Below are positions 60,601 to 64,000 of a stretch of DNA of 64,000 bases, piece by piece. The notes below the pieces were generated by a model. The model searched no databases, was not told the origin of the DNA, and saw nothing but the letters and a program-made list of their open reading frames with translations. Both the position numbers and the translations under genes were made by a program. The DNA is from Montifringilla adamsi (Eukaryota > Chordata > Aves > Passeriformes > Passeridae): positions 6,200,001 to 6,264,000 of the forward strand of contig JAGGNK010003335.1 in the NCBI GenBank assembly GCA_017590115.1, given 5' to 3'. The first letter of the stretch is position 1. Each line of letters starts with the position of its first letter.

Positions 60601-63600
60601 TGATCATCCCTCCCTGATCCCTGTGTTCCCAGGCAGGGAGAGGCACCTGCCATCACTGCACTGGCATGTTTCAAACATTTTAACAGAGTGCTGGTGAGCT
60701 TGTTAGATGTTTGTATCTTCATTACCTTGATCTTCATCATCAGTGATGTGGTGAGAGGCAAAATGTCACTTTCTAAGTGCCAGTTCCCATTAAACCAAAG
60801 CAAACTGCATTTAATTACAGTGTCAGAAAGAGCTGGACGTTGAGCACTGGTGGAGCTGTTACCATCAGTGAGCCCCTGTGATCTCTGCATCACCAGGGAC
60901 TGTGCACAGCCAGGACCTGAGAGTCTGAACATGAATCCAGGTTTCAGGGGGTTGGGAGCTCTGGGGAGGTGGCTACATGACTCGAGGGGACAGTCACATG
61001 TCTCCTGTCTCTGAGCATCAGGTTCAGCAGAACTTCTCCATAACATACCTGCAGAAAGGAGGTGGAGCTGTGTGCCCAGGTGGGAGGGGATGTGCCCAGG
61101 CTCAGGCTTGTCCCACACACTGCTCTTGATGGGCAGTACTGTATGCACTGTGTGAGGTAACCCCAAGGGACTGCTCCAGTCACGTCAGCATCCTTACCAC
61201 ACTGACTGCATTTCAGTGCTCTCAGTACAGTAAATGACCTGTTCAGGATACTCCTTTGATATGTACACAGAGCATTAATCTTTGCAATGTTATGCCAGGG
61301 TAAAAATAGCAGCTCTTTCCTCCTGCCGTCCCGAGCATCCGTGCTGGCTCGGTATCAGAGCATCACCTGTTGCAGGGGCTTTTGGGTGAGCAGCTTGTGT
61401 AACTTGGCTTAATGAGGGCTTATGGCCCCAACCTCGTGCCTGCTCAGGCAGCTCTTCCCAACAGAAGCATTTATTGCCGGTGGAGGACTGGTTTTTTCTC
61501 TCCTGTAACAGGGCTGTGCCCAGCCTGGCTGCTCCCACACCCAGGTTCTGTTTCTGTGAGGGATGACCCAGACTTGGGCTCGTGGGAAGGAGAGCTTCAG
61601 TCTGATGTGAACCAATGCACGTTGCACCAGCAGCTCCTGCTGTATTTATTTGTTGATTGCATCTTCCAGTGGCTAAAGGGGCTGCAAGAAAGGCTGGACA
61701 GGGACTTTTTAGTCCAGTAGTGACTAGACAGAGGGGAAGAGCTTTGAACTGACAGAGGGCAGATTTAGATTAGATATTAGGAAGAAATCCTTCCCTGTGT
61801 GGGTGGTGAGGCCCTGGCACAGGTTGCCCAGAAAAGCTGTTGACTGCTCCATCCCTGGAAGTGTCCAAGGCCAGGCTGGATGGGGCTTGGAGCAACCTGG
61901 GACAGTGGAAGTTGTGGCAGGGAGGGCTGGAACTGGATGATCTTTTAAGGCTCCCTCCAAACCCATCCATTGTGTGATTCTCTGATTTTAGGAGTTTGGG
62001 AGCTCCTTAGATGCCAGCCCTGAAGCTGTGGCTGGAACATACCTCTACTGTCTGCATTAGAGATGTCAGTGAATCCCCAAGTCTTATCCTATATTATAGT
62101 GAGATTGTTTTAAAGTGTGGGGACTGAGAGCTGTCCTTCCATGTGGCTCTTTTTGGTTCTTTAACTTAAATTTGGAGATGTACTCAGGAAATTGGGTCAC
62201 ATGTTTATTTTCAATTGACTGGTGGGGAAAGTAAAGCAAAAGAGATAATAAGAACCCATTTCTTGATGTTTCCTTCTCTGAGCCATAAATTGCTGCTTCT
62301 TCTGCTGGTGGCTCTGGAAGTACCTCCAGTGTTTATGACCACAGAGGACAGCAATTAAACTGCATGTCTGGGTCTGTAGAAACTCCAGGTTCATTTTCTT
62401 GCCCTGCCACAGATTTCCTTCCTGGGAAGGCAGGTGGGTCTCATTCCCAAGAACAGCTGGGCTCAAGCTTCTCTCCTTGGCACATACAGACCTGGGAGCA
62501 TCTGGTACCACAGTTCATCTGGTTCTGTCATGGACACCATGGCTTTGCCCCAGAACATCACAGAGCACAAGGCACTCCATGCTCTGACATTAGCTTACAT
62601 AGCAGGACAGAAGGCAGATAAAAGTCTTCCAGGGATCAGCGGCCTTCCCAGCTGGCCCTGGTGCAAGAGCAGGGCTGGGTCCTGCAGCTTTGCATGGGGA
62701 GAAGCTGTTTGGAAGGGGCTGACATGCTGCAGTGAGGTATGTTTGGTTGCTGTTTCTTTGCAGCATCTTTCTGACTTGATATCTGTGCCAGGAGGTGGAT
62801 TTCAGGGGAGGAAATGTGAGCTGTGCAAATCCTGCAGCAAGCTCCAGCTCCCAGCTTCGCTGAGATCTGTCAGCTGGCACCACAGGCTGCTTCTCATTTC
62901 CAGCTTGTCCTCTGCTTGCATGTCATTGGGCGTGACACTGTTGACATGTGCATGGCAAGTATCATGCATATTGCTGCAGAGTTGCCAAGGAAAGGCAGAA
63001 GAGCTGACAGCCCGTGCCTGGTGGCTCTCAGTGCAGGGAGTTTGCAGCAGATGAGGCAGCTCCTCTCCCCATCCCTGTGGTTGTGATTAGAGAGCACTCA
63101 GAACAAATCTCACAGGCCACCATGGGATGTGCTCCAGTGTCAGGCACGCCAAAATGCTGCCCAGCACAGCGTGGATGTGGCACTGCAGTGTGCAGCACAC
63201 TGGAGGTGCTCATGGAGCAGTTAATGGCTGGGGGGCTTGCTGTCAGTACTTGGAGCATCATCTCCATTGCACCTCATCTTTCTCATGTAAAGGGTTAATT
63301 TCTGTGGATGAATGGGAACACTCTGCTGTAGTTCTGCTGAGGCTGTCTGTCAGTGCTGGCCCATGCATTGACTCCAGGTGCAGTGGCTTTGTTTTCCTTC
63401 ACAGAGTCAGGTGCCCAGTGTGGTCTCACCCTCCATGGCAAGAAACAGAGTATTTTTCTGAGTTGTAGCTCTTTCTCAGCCTCCCCTTCTCTTCTTGCAG
63501 GATCATCCCCCAGCTGGAGAGCTCGCTTTCACAGGTTTCACCGAGCAGCCTGCCTGGCTCTGAGATTTCAGAAGCCACAAGGACTTACTTGCAAGGAATG

Positions 63601-63670
63601 AGCCGCTATGACCTGGACGAGCTCGATGCCTGCTGGTTGGAACTTGTTAACATGGAGCTCAAGGAGATGG
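33564..63670 (+). CDS. JADE2: JADE2, N-terminal coding part (4 exons, partial)
   Basis: JADE2 (PHF15) is a nuclear scaffold of the HBO1/KAT7 histone acetyltransferase complex with ING4/5 and MEAF6, and has been reported as an E3 ligase for LSD1. Four exons join as 33564-33621, 36028-36113, 47118-47275 and 63501-63670, giving 157 codons plus one base. Every intron is GT-AG, and phases 1, 0, 2 and 1 are mutually consistent. The protein opens [20 protein letters not shown], which is diagnostic of JADE2; JADE1 and JADE3 begin MKR. Residues 49-62 ([14 protein letters not shown]) and 76-89 ([14 protein letters not shown]) are family hallmarks of the EPL1-like region that binds HBO1. Residues 136-157 ([16 protein letters not shown] and following) lead towards PHD1. 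The paired PHD fingers lie outside the window; family length is about 800 residues. The frame is intact with no sign of decay. Confidence 0.96.
33622..36027 (+). other. JADE2 intron 2
   Basis: A 2,406-base phase-1 intron from GTAAGA to a 'ctgttgccttgttgcag' acceptor. No repeat or embedded gene was recognised. Confidence 0.93.
36028..36113 (+). CDS. JADE2: JADE2 second coding exon
   Basis: This 86-base exon completes serine 20 and encodes residues 21-48, ending KKPSE before donor GAG|GTACGT. It is rich in Ser, Thr and Lys. Compared with my memory of human JADE2 it is about three residues shorter around TSTSRCSK. Its length is not a multiple of three, so skipping it would shift the frame. Confidence 0.94.
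41955..42195. promoter_or_regulatory. CpG-rich patch in JADE2 intron 3
   Basis: By eye about two dozen CpG dinucleotides fall in 240 bases, with 'gccggatccggc' and 'gggcgcgctcggctgcgcc' words. An AT-rich TTTAAAAGCTAATTAAA lies in the middle at about 42,061-42,077. It could be an internal promoter or a small intronic CpG island. A transcript starting here would first meet a JADE2-frame ATG at codon 58 in the next exon. Confidence 0.35.
43720..44180. promoter_or_regulatory. Candidate intronic enhancer region
   Basis: AT-rich, repeat-free sequence with several GATA-type words (TGATAA near 43,943, TTATCT near 43,987 and 44,053, GATA near 43,889 and 44,070) and a short CpG cluster at 43,937-43,975. 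The mix resembles a conserved regulatory element, but only motif content supports it. Confidence 0.25.
44872..45101 (+). repeat. CR1 LINE 3' end fragment, distinct subfamily
   Basis: The words 'ggttagattgagtattagga', 'actgaaagggtggttaaaca', 'gcccagggcagtggagga', 'ggggacatggtttggtgctg' and a final 'gatgattctgtg' mark a CR1 subfamily different from the others in this window. It has + orientation and is a truncated dead copy. Confidence 0.9.
46490..46618. repeat. 39-bp minisatellite, about 3.3 copies
   Basis: Units start at 46490, 46529, 46568 and 46608, each beginning TGCT-C/T-GG and continuing through GTGA-A/G-TGA and a GGxGACA-type segment to AAGG. Units differ at roughly one third of sites, so the array is old. 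Confidence 0.85.
47118..47275 (+). CDS. JADE2: JADE2 third coding exon, core of the EPL1-like region
   Basis: This 158-base exon encodes residues 49-100 and two bases of arginine 101, between a GGTGCAG acceptor and an AG|GTAAGT donor. It contains [14 protein letters not shown], the [12 protein letters not shown] stretch and [10 protein letters not shown], the best conserved part of the JADE N-terminus. This is the part expected to contact HBO1. Antisense frames that overlap it (46797-47471 and 47186-47869) are shadows. Confidence 0.97.
48491..48538. repeat. A-rich tract
   Basis: Three A runs of 15, 9 and 9 bases broken by CGCAACC and GAGAAGGG. It is not clearly a retroposon tail, because no source sequence was recognised upstream. 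Confidence 0.85.
49232..49440 (+). repeat. CR1 LINE 3' end fragment
   Basis: It reads 'agaaagaaatttttccctgt', 'gagggtggtgaggtgctggc', 'acaggttgcccagagaagct', 'cctggtctagtggaaggtgt' and ends 'gtaattctgaaat'. + orientation, truncated, with a degraded middle. Confidence 0.93.
50751..50908. repeat. 42-bp minisatellite, about 3.7 copies
   Basis: Units start at 50751, 50793, 50835 and 50877, each opening AGATGGAGCTCGTTGTC and closing GTGAGCTGGAGCAG. Copies differ by only one or two bases except the last, which decays after CTCGTTGTCCTAAAGG. The high identity suggests recent expansion. Because 42 is a multiple of three, frames run through the array on both strands without this implying a protein. 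Confidence 0.95.
52425..52500. promoter_or_regulatory. Small CpG cluster in JADE2 intron 4
   Basis: Words such as CCCCGGCGATAGC, TCGGCGATGGCGGCGGCACG and CGCAAACGC give about ten CpG in roughly 75 bases, unlike the surrounding intron. ATGGCGGC fits a YY1-type core. It lies directly upstream of, and overlaps, the long open frame at 52472-53341. Confidence 0.25.
53359..53428 (+). repeat. Long polypyrimidine tract ending in CAG
   Basis: About 70 bases nearly all T and C, ending TTTCCTCCAG at 53428. It looks like a very strong 3' splice site, yet no JADE2-like coding sequence follows. It may be a simple T-rich tract or the acceptor of an unannotated alternative exon. Confidence 0.6.
53985..54186. 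repeat. 21-bp minisatellite, about 10 copies
   Basis: The unit AGGAGGTGGTGCTGGTGCTGC repeats with A/C/T variants at the variable GGT-G/A/C-CT position. One unit is altered by GGGCCATGCAGG near 54,063-54,074, which echoes the GGGCCATGCAGG at 53,979-53,990 just before the array. Unit length is a multiple of three and stop-free, so long spurious frames appear on both strands. Confidence 0.95.
54955..55041 (+). repeat. Short CR1 LINE 3' end fragment
   Basis: It contains 'ctgatctagttgaaggtgtc', 'cctgctcatggcatggggac' and 'tcttccaattcaagccattc', the last 90 bases of a CR1 in + orientation. Confidence 0.8.
57147..57194. repeat. 19-bp tandem repeat, about 2.5 copies
   Basis: The unit GGGTCCCTGGGACATGCCG is repeated with one C/T difference. 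It is short and GC-rich. Confidence 0.85.
61655..61985 (+). repeat. CR1 LINE 3' portion, longest copy in the window
   Basis: It starts with 'cttccagtggctaaaggggc' and 'agggactttttagtccag', then runs 'ttagattagatattaggaag', 'cacaggttgcccagaaaagc', 'ccatccctggaagtgtccaa' and ends 'ccattgtgtgattctctgat'. + orientation, about 330 bases, non-coding. Confidence 0.95.
63501..63670 (+). CDS. JADE2: JADE2 fourth coding exon
   Basis: This 170-base exon completes arginine 101 and encodes residues 102-157, plus the first base of codon 158, before donor G|GTGAGT. The first 30 residues are Ser-rich and poorly conserved. The end, [17 protein letters not shown] and ELKEM, is a JADE signature that in relatives is followed by the linker to the first PHD finger. 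The phase-1 end fits a glutamate or glycine codon next, as in JADE relatives. Confidence 0.96.
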
Positions 63671-64000
63671 GTGAGTATTGCTGGGTTTTTGGTTTTTTTT
63701 TTTCTGGTCTGGTTGTCCCACATTGGGCATTCAGGCTTTTTGAGTAAGCATGTCAACTAAAGGCCTTGAAGAAGAAATGTCAGAAACACTGGTCCTGATT
63801 GTTTCCTGTTCCAGGCATCTCTGGATAATCACAGCATAACATTGCCTGCATCACTGCTGTTATATCACTGCACATTCTTCAAATCCTTTAGTGGATTTTA
63901 GTCGAGTGCAAGTACCTGAGCTTGGAATTTGACCATTGGCACTAGTGCTTAGCATGGTCTGCTGGGCAAATTTGTTGGCACAGACCCATGGGTGTGTGTA
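63671..64000 (+). other. JADE2 intron 5, start only
   Basis: It begins GTGAGTATTG and continues past the end of the window. No further exon is visible. Confidence 0.93.

Larger units (their letters stand above)
47276..63500 (+). other. JADE2 intron 4
   Basis: A 16,225-base phase-2 intron ending in 'cccttctcttcttgcag'. It contains A-rich and T-rich tracts, 42-bp and 21-bp minisatellites, three forward CR1 fragments, a small CpG patch at 52.45 kb and an 870-base stop-free frame at 52472-53341. No recognisable exon or nested gene was found. Confidence 0.92.

Noticed and set aside
60492..61166. 224-codon minus-strand frame in intron 4
   Set aside because: No recognisable family, low-complexity-free but random-looking sequence, no promoter or splice support.
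1..64000. tRNA genes, CRISPR arrays, intact endogenous retroviruses or DNA transposons
   Set aside because: No tRNA B-box with matching arms, no regular direct repeats with unique spacers, and no polymerase, integrase, envelope or transposase-like frame was seen.

Overview
This window is vertebrate nuclear DNA, almost certainly from a bird. It has long non-coding stretches, GT-AG introns, one large CpG island, and several truncated 3' ends of CR1 LINEs of the avian type in both orientations. I could not resolve the order or species. There is no bacterial, viral or organellar gene, no tRNA or rRNA gene that I could recognise, and no CRISPR array.

The only gene I can support is the 5' part of JADE2 (PHF15) on the + strand. 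Positions 1 to about 25,700 are intergenic and hold CR1 fragments, a purine-rich block with a G-quadruplex-type end, and a pair of inverted CATC/GATG microsatellites. A CpG island (about 25,730-28,020, broken by a 461-base assembly gap at 27164-27624) is the promoter region. It holds a probable non-coding first exon ending at 26760. Four coding exons follow at 33564-33621, 36028-36113, 47118-47275 and 63501-63670. Their phases (1, 0, 2, 1) join into one open frame of 157 codons plus one base, starting [15 protein letters not shown] and ending inside the EPL1-like region. The PHD fingers and the rest of the gene lie beyond 64,000.

JADE2 is a scaffold subunit of the HBO1 (KAT7) histone acetyltransferase complex. 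The segment seen here is the N-terminal part that in the JADE family contacts HBO1. The introns (about 6.8, 2.4, 11.0 and 16.2 kb) carry more CR1 fragments, three minisatellites with unit lengths of 39, 42 and 21 bp, a perfect 13-bp-arm hairpin, and CpG-rich patches at 29.6, 42.0 and 52.45 kb that could be internal promoters or enhancers.

I found no sign of a new multi-gene system. The points most worth checking are the first-exon model with its Kozak-completing junction and short upstream ORFs, the inverted microsatellite pair, the internal CpG patches, and a stop-free 870-base frame in intron 4. All product names rest on recognising the translated sequence; no database search was run.
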